From an uncultured Eubacteriales bacterium (GTDB lineage Bacteria; Bacillota; Clostridia; Oscillospirales; Oscillospiraceae), in the NCBI GenBank assembly GCA_900549475.1, contig UROF01000005.1, forward strand, positions 1-64,000: a DNA stretch of 64,000 bases, read 5' to 3'. A program made the translations under genes and the position numbers. The notes under the pieces were generated by a model, which did no database searches, had not been told where the DNA came from, and worked only from the letters and a program-made list of their open reading frames with translations. This document shows, piece by piece, positions 15,632 to 23,920 of the stretch (position 1 is the first letter of the stretch; each line of letters starts with the position of its first letter).

Positions 15632-16753
15632 ATGAAAAAGATCTTTACCGCCGCAGCGCTGCTCCTTGCCCTGGCACTGTGTCTGACGGCGGCGTTTGCC
15701 GCAGGCGGCGACGCCGGCGATCCGCTGATTTCCCTGTCGTACCTGCAAAACATATTCACCTCCTCCGCGGACACCCAGATCTCCCAAAAGCTGGATCAGG
15801 CGGATACGGGTGTACGCGAAGAGATGGACCAGCAGATAAGCGGCATGAAGGCGGATATCCTGGCCGCCTCCGGGCTCAATACCGCCCTCTCCTATCAGGA
15901 AGCCATGCTCAATGAGGGCGACACCCTTTCCGGAGATACCGGCCTCACCGTGCTGCCGCTGGCAGGAGACATACAGCTTACCATCCTGGAAGGCGCAGTG
16001 GTGGATGCCACCGCCGGTTCGGAAGTTTCTTCCGGAACGATCCTGACAGCCAATCACCGTTACATCGTGGCAGAATCCTCCCTGGCCCGCTTTACAGCCA
16101 CTTCTCCCACAGCCATTCTCTCCTATCAGGGCCCTTACGCCCTCTCTACATCGGAGACCAATCCCGATTACTTCGCCATCGCACGGGCTCTTCGTGACCT
16201 GGATCTGTTCCGGGGCACCGGCTCCGGTATGGGTGAGGGCTTTGACCTCCATCTGGCTCCTACCCGGGCTGAGAGCCTGGTCATGTTTATCCGTATCCTG
16301 GGAGAGGAGGACGATGCCCTCGCCTGCCAGTACACTCACCCCTATACGGATGTACCCAGCTGGGTGGATCGCTACGTAGCCTGGGCCTACCAAAAGGGCT
16401 ATACCAATGGCGTAAGCCCCACCCTGTTCGGCTCCGCACAGACCATCACCTCTGCCGAGTACGAGGAATTTCTGCTTCGTGCTCTGGGCTACAGTACCGC
16501 CGGTGTAGACGACTACACTACCTCTCTCTCCCGTGCTCTGCAGCTGGGCGCTCTCACCCAGGGCGAGTACCAGATGCTGGCCAGTGAGCCGTTTCTCCGG
16601 GCACAGGTGGCCTATGTCTCCTACTATACCCTGGACATGATGGTCAACGGCAGCCAGCAGACGCTGGCCCAGAAACTGCAATCGGCCGGGCTGTTCAGTC
16701 AATACCAGCTGGACACAGCCCGTATTCAAGTGAATTCTCCCCGCTTGCGCTGA
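15632..16753 (+). CDS. Secreted protein with SLH-like region
   Basis: A 373-residue exported protein: a signal peptide (residues 1-23, KKIFTAAALLLALALCLTAAFA), a short helical stretch, a beta-rich domain of about residues 95-175 with internal resemblance to FecR-like folds, then a region resembling S-layer homology modules (YTDVPSWVDRYVAWAYQKGY, followed by ITSAEYEEFLLRALGY) at about 230-290. Only one SLH motif is clear, so cell-wall anchoring is plausible but weak. It starts 28 bases after rex with its own GGAG site and may share rex transcription. Confidence 0.65.
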   Translation: MKKIFTAAALLLALALCLTAAFAAGGDAGDPLISLSYLQNIFTSSADTQISQKLDQADTGVREEMDQQISGMKADILAASGLNTALSYQEAMLNEGDTLSGDTGLTVLPLAGDIQLTILEGAVVDATAGSEVSSGTILTANHRYIVAESSLARFTATSPTAILSYQGPYALSTSETNPDYFAIARALRDLDLFRGTGSGMGEGFDLHLAPTRAESLVMFIRILGEEDDALACQYTHPYTDVPSWVDRYVAWAYQKGYTNGVSPTLFGSAQTITSAEYEEFLLRALGYSTAGVDDYTTSLSRALQLGALTQGEYQMLASEPFLRAQVAYVSYYTLDMMVNGSQQTLAQKLQSAGLFSQYQLDTARIQVNSPRLR

Positions 16754-16827
16754 CACCACTGGGGCCCTCCTGCATATGATGAACTGAGGCCTTTCCCAGC
16801 CTCGCATCTCACAGGAGGTATATGAAT

Positions 16828-17034
16828 ATGTGGAATAACAATGGCTTCGGTGGTTCTTGGATCATTATCCTGATCATCCTGTTCTGCTGCTGCGGTAACA
16901 GCGGCTGTGGCAATAGCAGCAATAGTTGCTGCTGCAACAGCGGCAATAATTGCTGCTGCGGCTGCTACAACAGCTGCTGCGGCTGCAACAACAACAGCAA
17001 CAACTGCTGCTGCAACGATAACTGCGGCTGCTGA
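16828..17034 (+). CDS. Extremely cysteine-rich small membrane protein, 68 aa
   Basis: A 68-residue protein: a short Asn/Gly start, one hydrophobic segment (SWIIILIILF), then a tail composed almost wholly of Cys, Asn, Ser and Gly, with 19 cysteines in CCC, CC and CGC clusters. Similar Clostridia proteins have been auto-named chorion class high-cysteine protein, but the function is unknown. ATG 16828 gives the best spacing to AGGAGG; ATG 16822 is an alternative. A strong terminator follows, so it is a single-gene or gene-final unit. Metal or sulfur-related binding at the membrane is a guess from composition. Confidence 0.7.
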   Translation: MWNNNGFGGSWIIILIILFCCCGNSGCGNSSNSCCCNSGNNCCCGCYNSCCGCNNNSNNCCCNDNCGC

Positions 17035-17046
17035 TCTCTGGCACAT

Positions 17047-17077
17047 AAAGCCCCTGCGCCTCTGGCGCAGGGGCTTT
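17047..17077 (+). terminator. Terminator after the cysteine-rich gene
   Basis: AAAGCCCCTGCGCC pairs with GGCGCAGGGGCTTT around TCT, followed by CTCTTTG. It is close behind the stop codon. Confidence 0.8.
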
Positions 17078-17220
17078 CTCTTTGCTCTTTGCCGCTAAGG
17101 CTTCTGTTAAGATGGCAAAACGTTGTGTTAAAAAAATGTCAAGAGCCTTTCCCTCCATCTTGCACAGGCGGCGACACCCCTATATGATATCATTAGATAC
17201 ATATGGGAGGTCAACCAAAC

Positions 17221-17499
17221 ATGCCTGAAGTTTCTAATGCGTTCGTCTGCCTCATGGGTATGGGCGTCACTTTTTTTGGACTGATCTGCCTGATCGTGCT
17301 TACCATGATCATGGGCAAGATCGTACGCTCCAAAAAAGATTCCGCACCGGCTGCACAGCCTGCGCCGGCCCCCGCTCCCGCAGCGAACACCATCCCTAAC
17401 CGTCAGGAGCTTATCGCCGCTGTTTCCGCGGCTCTGGCTGAGGAACTGGGTACTGATGTCTCTGCTATCCGTATCCTCTCCTTCAAGAAGCTCTCCTGA
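17221..17499 (+). CDS. OadG-like sodium pump decarboxylase gamma subunit (orphan copy)
   Basis: A 92-residue protein with one N-terminal membrane helix, a Lys-rich turn, a Pro/Ala linker (residues about 46-60) and a conserved cytoplasmic tail (IPNRQELIAAVSAALAEELG). It is a paralog of the gamma subunit at 20471 and shares the same layout and tail. OadG proteins stabilise the Na+-pumping decarboxylase complex. ATG 17221 follows GGGAGG at 9 bases; an upstream ATG at 17203 contains the ribosome site itself. It is transcribed alone, with a terminator behind, and is 3 kb away from the decarboxylase operon. Confidence 0.75.
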   Translation: MPEVSNAFVCLMGMGVTFFGLICLIVLTMIMGKIVRSKKDSAPAAQPAPAPAPAANTIPNRQELIAAVSAALAEELGTDVSAIRILSFKKLS

Positions 17500-17514
17500 C
17501 AATCTTTCTTTGAT

Positions 17515-17564
17515 AAAACAGCGCGGCAGGTTTCTCCATCTCCGGAGAGCAGCTGCGCTGTTTT
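17515..17564 (+). terminator. Terminator after the orphan OadG gene
   Basis: AAAACAGCGC (17515-17524) pairs with GCGCTGTTTT (17555-17564), with an inner TTTCTCC/GGAGAG pairing; the tail continues CTTTTG. Confidence 0.7.
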
Positions 17565-17572
17565 CTTTTGCC

Positions 17573-17615
17573 GTTAAGAACTTAACAGTATCTTAACGAG
17601 TTTTTATGGTATAGT
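17573..17615 (+). promoter_or_regulatory. CTTAAC boxes and -10 upstream of the KdpD-like kinase
   Basis: GTTAAG (17573-17578) and CTTAAC (17581-17586) form an inverted repeat, and a second CTTAAC lies exactly 11 bases further on (17592-17597), one helical turn away. A TATAGT -10 box is at 17610-17615, but no good -35 is present, as is usual for activator-dependent promoters. The direct repeat is a likely binding site for the OmpR-type regulator encoded at 18754. Confidence 0.5.
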
Positions 17616-17630
17616 AATAATGTTTTAACT

Positions 17631-18770
17631 GTGGTCAGATGCAAAACGAAAGAGGAGGTGGTCGCTCTGTTCCTGTCATCATCATCGACAAAAAGCACCT
17701 TCCGTCATGTGCTGAAGGACTGGCTGATCACCGCAGGGCTCCTGTCCCTAGGCATCCTCCTCAGCTGGCTGCTGATGCTGGTGGACCCCTCCGGCGGCTT
17801 CGTATCCATGATCTTTGTGCTTATGGTGGCGTTGACTGCCCGGCTTACCAGCGGCTTTATCTACGGGGTTGCCGCCTCTTTTTTCAGTGTCATCTGCGTC
17901 AATTATATTTTTACCTACCCCTACTGGGAGTTCAACTTTACCATCTCCGGATATCCCCTGACCTTTCTGACGATGCTGTCTGTGTCTGTTATCATCAGCA
18001 CTCTGACCACTCAGATCAAACGGCAGGAACAGCTGCGGGCAGAAAGTGAGCGGGAGGCTATGCGGGCCAACCTTCTTCGGGCTGTATCCCATGACCTGCG
18101 CACGCCCTTGACCTCCATTATGGGGTCCGCTTCCGCCATTCTGGAGAACGACGCGGTGCTCACTCCGCAGCAGAGGATCTCCCTTCTGCGCAACGTCCGA
18201 AACGAAGCACAGTGGCTGATCCGTATGGTGGAAAATCTGCTGTCCATCACCCGTATGGGGGATGCCGAAGCCCGTATCAACAAAGAACTGGAGGCCGCGG
18301 AGGAGGTACTGGGCAGCGTAGCTGCCAAATTCCAGCAGCGTTTTCCCGATATCCGGCTGTCACTCACCGCCCCCGATGATCCTCTCTTTGTCCCCATGGA
18401 CGCGATCCTGATCGAGCAGGTCCTGATGAACCTGCTGGAAAATGCCGCCTATCACGGGAACAGTACCTGTATCCATCTTACCGCTGACCGCCACGGAGAT
18501 GACGCCATATTTACCGTCTGCGACAATGGTTCCGGCATTGCCCCCGACCTTCTTCCCCACATCTTTTCCCCCACGATCCACGGGCAGTCCCACACTTCGG
18601 ACAACCGACGGAACATGGGAATTGGGCTCTCGGTCTGCCGCTCCATTGTAAAGGCTCACGGCGGGACCATGTCCGCCGCCAACGCCCCCGATGGAGGCGC
18701 TATGTTCTGCTTCTCTCTTCCCCTGGAAAACCAATGCACGGAGGATTCTGACAATGAAAATCAAGGATAA
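17631..18770 (+). CDS. KdpD-like sensor histidine kinase without the N-terminal KdpD domain
   Basis: A kinase of up to 379 residues. Four clustered membrane helices (about residues 30-125) match the DUF4118 domain of KdpD; then an H-box SHDLRTPL, an N-box MNLLENAAYHG and G-boxes DNGSGIAPD and GIGLSVCRSIV. The KdpD/USP cytoplasmic domains seen at the N-terminus of true KdpD are missing. The start is uncertain: GTG 17631 lacks a good ribosome site, while GAGGAGG at 17652-17658 would favour a rare CTG at 17667. It overlaps the response regulator by 17 bases. No kdpFABC genes are nearby. Confidence 0.85.
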   Translation: MVRCKTKEEVVALFLSSSSTKSTFRHVLKDWLITAGLLSLGILLSWLLMLVDPSGGFVSMIFVLMVALTARLTSGFIYGVAASFFSVICVNYIFTYPYWEFNFTISGYPLTFLTMLSVSVIISTLTTQIKRQEQLRAESEREAMRANLLRAVSHDLRTPLTSIMGSASAILENDAVLTPQQRISLLRNVRNEAQWLIRMVENLLSITRMGDAEARINKELEAAEEVLGSVAAKFQQRFPDIRLSLTAPDDPLFVPMDAILIEQVLMNLLENAAYHGNSTCIHLTADRHGDDAIFTVCDNGSGIAPDLLPHIFSPTIHGQSHTSDNRRNMGIGLSVCRSIVKAHGGTMSAANAPDGGAMFCFSLPLENQCTEDSDNENQG

Positions 18771-19461
18771 GATCCTTATTATCGAGGATGAAACCAGTAT
18801 CAGCGCTTTTATCGCCACGGTTCTGTCCGCTAACGACTACGACACCATGATCGCCCATACCGGCAGCGAGGCCATCACCATGATCACCTCTCACTGCCCG
18901 GATCTGATCCTGCTGGATCTGGGCCTTCCCGATATGGACGGCAGCAGTATCCTGAAATTTGTCCGGGAGTGGTCCACCTGTCCTATCATCGTGGTATCTG
19001 CCCGGAACCATGAGCGCGACAAAGTAGAAGCCCTGGATGCCGGGGCCGATGATTACATCGTCAAGCCCTTTGGCACTTCAGAGCTGCTGGCCCGGATCCG
19101 CACTGCGATCCGCCACACCCGCACCCACCTGCCCAACGGCGACATCGCCCAGTCCGGCCAGTTCAAGGCCATGGGACTGATCATCGACTACGACAAGCAT
19201 CAGGTCCTGGTGGACGGTGAAAACGTCCACCTGACCCAGAACGAATACAAGCTGGTATCCCTGCTGGGCAAATACGCCGGCAGAGTGCTGACCTACGACT
19301 TCATCATCCGTCAGCTCTGGGGGCCAAAGGCCAAAAGCGATAACCAGATCCTTCGGGTCAATATGGCCAATATCCGCCGCAAAATCGAAAAAAATCCGGC
19401 GGAACCCAAGTACATTTTTACAGAAATCGGTGTGGGCTACCGCATGGTGGACCCGGACTGA
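18754..19461 (+). CDS. KdpE-like OmpR-family response regulator
   Basis: A 235-residue regulator: receiver domain (residues about 6-118, with IIEDE acidic pocket, phospho-acceptor Asp in LILLDLGLPDMDG, and KPF with conserved Lys) followed by an OmpR-type winged helix ending in IFTEIGVGYRMVD. It is the closest kind to KdpE. ATG 18754 has GGAGG upstream and lies inside the end of the kinase gene, so the pair is coupled. A long terminator follows. The target operon is not evident; the CTTAAC repeats upstream of the kinase suggest autoregulation. Confidence 0.88.
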   Translation: MKIKDKILIIEDETSISAFIATVLSANDYDTMIAHTGSEAITMITSHCPDLILLDLGLPDMDGSSILKFVREWSTCPIIVVSARNHERDKVEALDAGADDYIVKPFGTSELLARIRTAIRHTRTHLPNGDIAQSGQFKAMGLIIDYDKHQVLVDGENVHLTQNEYKLVSLLGKYAGRVLTYDFIIRQLWGPKAKSDNQILRVNMANIRRKIEKNPAEPKYIFTEIGVGYRMVDPD

Positions 19462-19474
19462 ATCACAGATAGGC

Positions 19475-19524
19475 AAGCAGCCGCCGGGCGTCAGGTTATT
19501 CCCCTGACGCCCGGCGGCTGCTTT
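19475..19524. terminator. Bidirectional terminator between the kdpE-like gene and sfsA
   Basis: AAGCAGCCGCCGGGCGTCAGG pairs with CCTGACGCCCGGCGGCTGCTT around TTATTCC, one of the longest stems in the window, between two convergent genes. Confidence 0.8.
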
Positions 19525-19554
19525 GTCATAGAACGCCTTTCCGCAGTCGGTCTC

Positions 19555-20238
19555 TCAGCTCAGATCCACAGGTACAACACCATCTATCCTCAGAGAATCC
19601 GGCTCCACCCGGCAGTCCACAGCCAATACCTGTACACCGCCTGCCGCAGCCCGGCGCAGGGCCTCCCCAAAGGCAGGGTCCGTCCGGTCATTGGGCCGGA
19701 ACACGGTTGGTCCCTTCATCTGGATCACAAAGCAGGCGGTAGCTCCGTACCCCTGCTCCACCGCCCGCAGAAGCCCCCGGAGATGTTTGCTCCCCCGCTC
19801 CGTAGGGGCATCCGGAAAACGGACTTCTCCGTTTTCCTCCAATGTTACCCCTTTGACCTCCACAAAGTGAACGCCCTCTTCCGTCTCCAGGCGGAAATCA
19901 AAGCGGGAATCTTCCCAGGTAAATTCCGGACGTACAGCCGTTACCCCCGGCAGGAACATCCCCTCCGCAGCCCATTCTCCAAACACCTTGTTGGGCGCCT
20001 GGGCATCCATATTGATCAGCAGCTCTCCCTTACGGACGGCGATCAGATCATACCCTGTTTTTCTGGCCGGGTTCTCTGCCCGTTCCAGATATACCGTGGC
20101 GCCGGGGATCAGCAATTCCCGGCATCGTCCGGTATTTTTCACATGACAGATCTCTACCCGGCCATCCACCTCTACGTGGGCAATAAACCGGTTGGGCCGC
20201 AGCAAGAACCGCCCCTCACAAACATTTCTGTATCGCAT
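19555..20238 (-). CDS. sfsA: DNA/RNA nuclease SfsA
   Basis: A 227-residue SfsA (sugar fermentation stimulation protein A) family member. The OB-fold-like N-terminus contains HVKNTGRCRELLIPGATVYL, and the C-terminal nuclease-like domain has the conserved E-V-K in HFVEVKGVTL and RGSKHLRGL. SfsA was described as a sugar-metabolism regulator in E. coli; the fold is nuclease-like and the physiological role is unsettled. ATG 20238 has a GGGGGG ribosome site. It is a single gene facing the kdpDE-like pair. Confidence 0.9.
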   Translation of the reverse strand: MRYRNVCEGRFLLRPNRFIAHVEVDGRVEICHVKNTGRCRELLIPGATVYLERAENPARKTGYDLIAVRKGELLINMDAQAPNKVFGEWAAEGMFLPGVTAVRPEFTWEDSRFDFRLETEEGVHFVEVKGVTLEENGEVRFPDAPTERGSKHLRGLLRAVEQGYGATACFVIQMKGPTVFRPNDRTDPAFGEALRRAAAGGVQVLAVDCRVEPDSLRIDGVVPVDLS

Positions 20239-20337
20239 TGTCCGCCCCCCATGTGGTTTTTTTCATCATAACACGGGGAAGAACAAAAAGAAATACTGGA
20301 CAATTCCGAAAATTTGCGGGAAACATGGGAAAGTATA

Positions 20338-20366
20338 TTGAATTTTTCCCCCTCCTTTGCTATAAT
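20338..20366 (+). promoter_or_regulatory. Promoter of the oxaloacetate decarboxylase operon
   Basis: TTGAAT (20338-20343), a 17-base spacer and a perfect TATAAT (20361-20366). The transcript would start near 20373, leaving about 100 bases of leader before the gamma-subunit gene. Confidence 0.75.
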
Positions 20367-20470
20367 TTAGGTATCTTTGCGCAAGTGATATTTGTTAACA
20401 TTTTCACTTGCATACCGCGGGCACAGTTTCGCTGTCCCCGCGCATTGAATAGAAGGAGGAAAGAACCACA

Positions 20471-20743
20471 ATGCCGAACACGTTTGTAGTTGCCATGGGT
20501 ATTGGGACCGTCTTCTTCGGCCTGATCTGCATCATCGTCCTCAGTTCCCTTATGAGTGTTATCTGCACCAAACTGGGAAAGAAGACGCCGGCAGCTCCCG
20601 CTGCTCCCGCAGTCCCCGCCGCACCGGCCGCCGATGTGATCCCCAATCGTCAGGCGTTGATCGCCGCCATCTCTGCCGCTATCGCGGAAGATATGGGAAC
20701 TGATCTCGCCGGTATCCGTATTCTGTCTGTAAAAAATATTTAA
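20471..20743 (+). CDS. oadG: Na+-pumping decarboxylase gamma subunit (OadG-like)
   Basis: A 90-residue subunit with one N-terminal membrane helix (residues about 7-30), a Lys/Gly turn, a Pro-Ala linker and the conserved tail IPNRQALIAAISAAIAEDMG. It begins the four-gene oad operon and has a strong AGGAGG site. The tail resembles the region that in OadG binds the carboxyltransferase subunit. It is closely similar in plan to the orphan copy at 17221. Confidence 0.8.
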   Translation: MPNTFVVAMGIGTVFFGLICIIVLSSLMSVICTKLGKKTPAAPAAPAVPAAPAADVIPNRQALIAAISAAIAEDMGTDLAGIRILSVKNI

Positions 20744-20772
20744 ATTATTAGGATTAGGAGAGGAAATTTGTT

Positions 20773-21120
20773 ATGAAAAAGTACAAGGTCAATGTAAACG
20801 GCACAGTGTATGAGATCACCCTGGAAGTCATGGACGGCGCTCCCGCTGCTGCTCCTGCCGCTCCTGCTGCTGCCCCCGCTGCTCCTGTTGCCGCCGCTCC
20901 CGCTGGCGGTGAGAAGGTCAGCGCCCCCATGCCCGGCACCATCCTGTCCGTCAACGTCCAGAACGGCTCCGCTGTGAAGAAGGGTGATGTGCTCTTCATC
21001 CTGGAGGCCATGAAGATGGAGAACGAGATCATGGCCCCCTGTGACGGTACTGTGGCCTCTGTCAGCGTCACCAAGGGTGCTGCTGTGGAGTCCGGCTCCC
21101 TGCTGTGCGTGATCGGCTAA
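20773..21120 (+). CDS. Biotin carboxyl carrier subunit of the decarboxylase
   Basis: A 115-residue biotin/lipoyl-attachment protein. Residues 1-21 form a short domain typical of free-standing carriers of decarboxylases, then an Ala-Pro linker (about 23-45), then the biotinyl domain with the acceptor motif EAMKMEN, where K81 carries biotin. In enterobacteria this domain is fused to OadA; here it is a separate subunit. It sits between gamma and beta genes in one operon. Confidence 0.92.
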   Translation: MKKYKVNVNGTVYEITLEVMDGAPAAAPAAPAAAPAAPVAAAPAGGEKVSAPMPGTILSVNVQNGSAVKKGDVLFILEAMKMENEIMAPCDGTVASVSVTKGAAVESGSLLCVIG

Positions 21121-21146
21121 GGCCGGGTCACTGGGAGGAATAACAT

Positions 21147-22406
21147 ATGGAAGCTATCATGAATTTTATTCAGGATACCGGCTTCTATCGCATCGCCACC
21201 GGGGACTGGAAGGTCCTCATCATGATGGTCATTTCCTTTGCCCTCATGTATCTGGCGATCGTGAAGAAGTTCGAGCCCCTGCTGCTTGTCCCCATTTCCT
21301 TTGGTATGCTGATCACCAACCTGCCCGGCGCAGAGATGTACCACGAGATCCTCTTCGCTGGCGGCCATGTCAACTGGGAGATCTTCGGCGGCGCCCCTGT
21401 TACCGCTGAGTTCCTGGCTGAGCTGGAGGCCATGGGTGTCTCCGAAGCCGTCCGCAATACGGTAACCGTGGGACAGAGTATTTCTGTCGGTCTGATCGAC
21501 GTCCTCTATCTGGGCGTAAAGCTGGGCATCTACCCCTGCCTCATCTTCATGGGCGTGGGCGCTATGACGGACTTTGGTCCCCTGATCGCCAACCCCAAGA
21601 GCCTGCTGCTGGGTGCTGCCGCTCAGCTGGGCATCTTCATTACCTTCGTTGGCTGCCGCCTGTCCGGTCTGTTTGATGAGCTGGAAGCCTCTTCCATCGG
21701 CATTATCGGCGGCGCTGACGGCCCCACCGCTATCTTCGTCACCAGCCGTCTGGCTCCCCACCTCCTTGGGCCTATCGCCGTGGCTGCCTACAGCTACATG
21801 GCCCTGGTGCCGGTGATCCAGCCCCCCATTATGCGTCTGCTCACCACCAAGGCTGAGCGTGAGATCGTCATGCGGCCTCTCCGTGAGGTGTCCAAGCGCG
21901 AGAAGATCGTGTTCCCCGTAGTGGTCACCATTTTCGTGGCCCTGCTGGTCCCCTCCGCCGGTCCCCTGATCGCCTGCCTCATGCTGGGTAACCTGTTCAA
22001 GGAGTGCGGCGTGGTGGAGCGTCTGACCAAGACCGCTTCCAATGAGCTGATGAACATCGTCACCATCTTCCTGGGCATCTCCGTGGGCGCCACCGCTACC
22101 GCTACCACCTTCCTGTCCCTGCAGACTATCGCCATCATGTGCATGGGCGTGGTAGCCTTCGGCTTCGGTACCGCCGGCGGCGTCCTGCTGGCCAAGATCA
22201 TGAACCTCTTCCTGAAGGAGAAGATCAATCCCCTCATCGGCTCTGCCGGCGTGTCCGCCGTGCCTATGGCCGCCCGTGTCTCCCAGGTGGAGGGCCAGAA
22301 GGCCAACCCCGGCAACTTCCTGCTGATGCACGCTATGGGCCCCAACGTGGCCGGTGTTATCGGTTCCGCCATCGCCGCCGGTGTGCTGATGGCGCTGTTC
22401 GGTTAA
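21147..22406 (+). CDS. oadB: Na+-translocating decarboxylase beta subunit
   Basis: A 419-residue integral membrane protein of the OadB/MmdB/GcdB family, with about ten hydrophobic segments. It catalyses decarboxylation of carboxybiotin coupled to Na+ export. Family hallmarks include the motif GIIGGADGPTAIF in the middle and the helical pair ending in VSAVPMAARVSQ, with conserved Asp and Asn residues thought to bind Na+. The ATG at 21147 has a GGAGG site. Neighbouring alpha, carrier and gamma genes make oxaloacetate the likely substrate. Confidence 0.92.
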   Translation: MEAIMNFIQDTGFYRIATGDWKVLIMMVISFALMYLAIVKKFEPLLLVPISFGMLITNLPGAEMYHEILFAGGHVNWEIFGGAPVTAEFLAELEAMGVSEAVRNTVTVGQSISVGLIDVLYLGVKLGIYPCLIFMGVGAMTDFGPLIANPKSLLLGAAAQLGIFITFVGCRLSGLFDELEASSIGIIGGADGPTAIFVTSRLAPHLLGPIAVAAYSYMALVPVIQPPIMRLLTTKAEREIVMRPLREVSKREKIVFPVVVTIFVALLVPSAGPLIACLMLGNLFKECGVVERLTKTASNELMNIVTIFLGISVGATATATTFLSLQTIAIMCMGVVAFGFGTAGGVLLAKIMNLFLKEKINPLIGSAGVSAVPMAARVSQVEGQKANPGNFLLMHAMGPNVAGVIGSAIAAGVLMALFG

Positions 22407-22425
22407 TCCTAAGGAGGATTCTGCT

Positions 22426-23898
22426 ATGGAAAAAATGGAATTCCTGTCCAACAAGCCTTTGCTCATCACGGACACCATTCTCCGTGATGCTCACCAGTCC
22501 CAGGCGGCTACCCGCATGACCATCGACGACATGCTCCCCGCCTGCGAGATTCTGGATTCTATCGGCTACTACTCCCTGGAGTGCTGGGGCGGCGCCACCT
22601 TCGATGTGTGCATGCGCTTCCTCAACGAGGACCCCTGGGATCGTCTGCGCAAGCTGCGCAAGGCTCTGCCCAACACCAAGCTGCAGATGCTTTTCCGCGG
22701 CCAGAACATTCTGGGTTATAAGCACTACGCCGATGACGTGGTGGATGCCTTCTGCCGCAAGAGCATTGAGAACGGCATCGATATCATCCGTATCTTCGAC
22801 GCCCTTAACGATGTGCGTAACCTGGAGCAGGCCATCAAGTCCACCAAGAAGTACGGCGGCATCGTAGAGGCCACCCTCAGCTACACCATCTCCCCCATCC
22901 ACAACGAGGACTACTTCGTGAAGCTGGCCAAGGAGCTGGAGCAGATGGGTGCCGACACCCTGTGCATCAAGGATATGGCCAACCTCCTGCTGCCTCTGGA
23001 CGCCTACTCCCTGGTCAAGCGGCTTAAGGAGAGCGTCAAGATGCCCATCCATCTCCACACCCACAACACCACCGGTACCGGCGACATGGTGTACCTCATG
23101 GCTGCCTACGCCGGCGTGGACATCGTGGATACCGCTCTGAGCCCCCTGGCCAACGGTACCTCCCAGCCCGCCACCGAGTCCCTGGTAGCTACCCTGAAGG
23201 GTTCCGCCCGGGATACCGGTCTGGACCTCAACAAGATGAGCGACGCTGCTGTCCACTTCCGCAAGGTTGCCAAGCGTCTCAAGGATACCGGCGCCCTGGA
23301 CCCCAAGGTGCTGAACGTGGACACCAACACCCTGCTCTACCAGGTCCCCGGCGGCATGCTGTCCAACCTGATCAGCCAGCTCAAGCAGGCCGGCAAGGAG
23401 GACAAGTACTACGACGTGCTGGCGGAGATCCCCCGGGTCCGCGAGGACTTTGGTTATCCTCCTCTGGTTACTCCCTCCTCTCAGATCGTGGGTACCCAGG
23501 CCGTGATGAACATCATCATGGGCGAGCGCTACAAGACCTTCACCAAGGAGTCCCGTGCCGTCCTGAAGGGCGAGTACGGCGCTCTGCCCGGAAAGGTCAA
23601 CGAGGAAGTCCGTGCCAAGGCCGGCATCAAGCCTGAGGACGTGATCACCTGCCGTCCCGCTGATCTGCTGGAGCCCGAGCTGGAGAAGTACAAGGCCGAG
23701 TTCAAGGATCTGGCCAAGAGCGAAGAGGATGTCCTGAGCCTGGCCCTGTTCCCCCAGGTGGCTCCCAAGTTCCTGGCCTGGCGGGATGGTCCCCACGACG
23801 CTCCCGCTGCTGCTCCTGCCGCCGCTGCGGCTCCCGCCGCAAAGCCCGCCGACCCCAACGCTGTCCGCGAGCTGTACGTGGAGGACAAGAGCATCTGA
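22426..23898 (+). CDS. oadA: Oxaloacetate decarboxylase alpha subunit (carboxyltransferase)
   Basis: A 490-residue carboxyltransferase that moves the carboxyl group from oxaloacetate to biotin. The TIM barrel (residues about 8-280, HMGL-like) starts with DTILRDAHQSQAATRM, including the metal-binding Asp, and holds HTHNTTGTG; a PYC_OADA conserved domain follows. The C-terminus ends in an Ala-Pro linker without a biotinyl domain, consistent with the separate carrier gene. It would convert oxaloacetate to pyruvate while driving Na+ export, feeding energy conservation from citrate, malate or aspartate use. Confidence 0.9.
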   Translation: MEKMEFLSNKPLLITDTILRDAHQSQAATRMTIDDMLPACEILDSIGYYSLECWGGATFDVCMRFLNEDPWDRLRKLRKALPNTKLQMLFRGQNILGYKHYADDVVDAFCRKSIENGIDIIRIFDALNDVRNLEQAIKSTKKYGGIVEATLSYTISPIHNEDYFVKLAKELEQMGADTLCIKDMANLLLPLDAYSLVKRLKESVKMPIHLHTHNTTGTGDMVYLMAAYAGVDIVDTALSPLANGTSQPATESLVATLKGSARDTGLDLNKMSDAAVHFRKVAKRLKDTGALDPKVLNVDTNTLLYQVPGGMLSNLISQLKQAGKEDKYYDVLAEIPRVREDFGYPPLVTPSSQIVGTQAVMNIIMGERYKTFTKESRAVLKGEYGALPGKVNEEVRAKAGIKPEDVITCRPADLLEPELEKYKAEFKDLAKSEEDVLSLALFPQVAPKFLAWRDGPHDAPAAAPAAAAAPAAKPADPNAVRELYVEDKSI

Positions 23899-23920
23899 TT
23901 TTTCCTGTCCTGATATAAAA

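Noticed and set aside
17631..19461. Full Kdp potassium system
   Set aside because: Only the kinase (without its KdpD cytoplasmic domain) and regulator are present; no kdpF, A, B or C gene is in the window.
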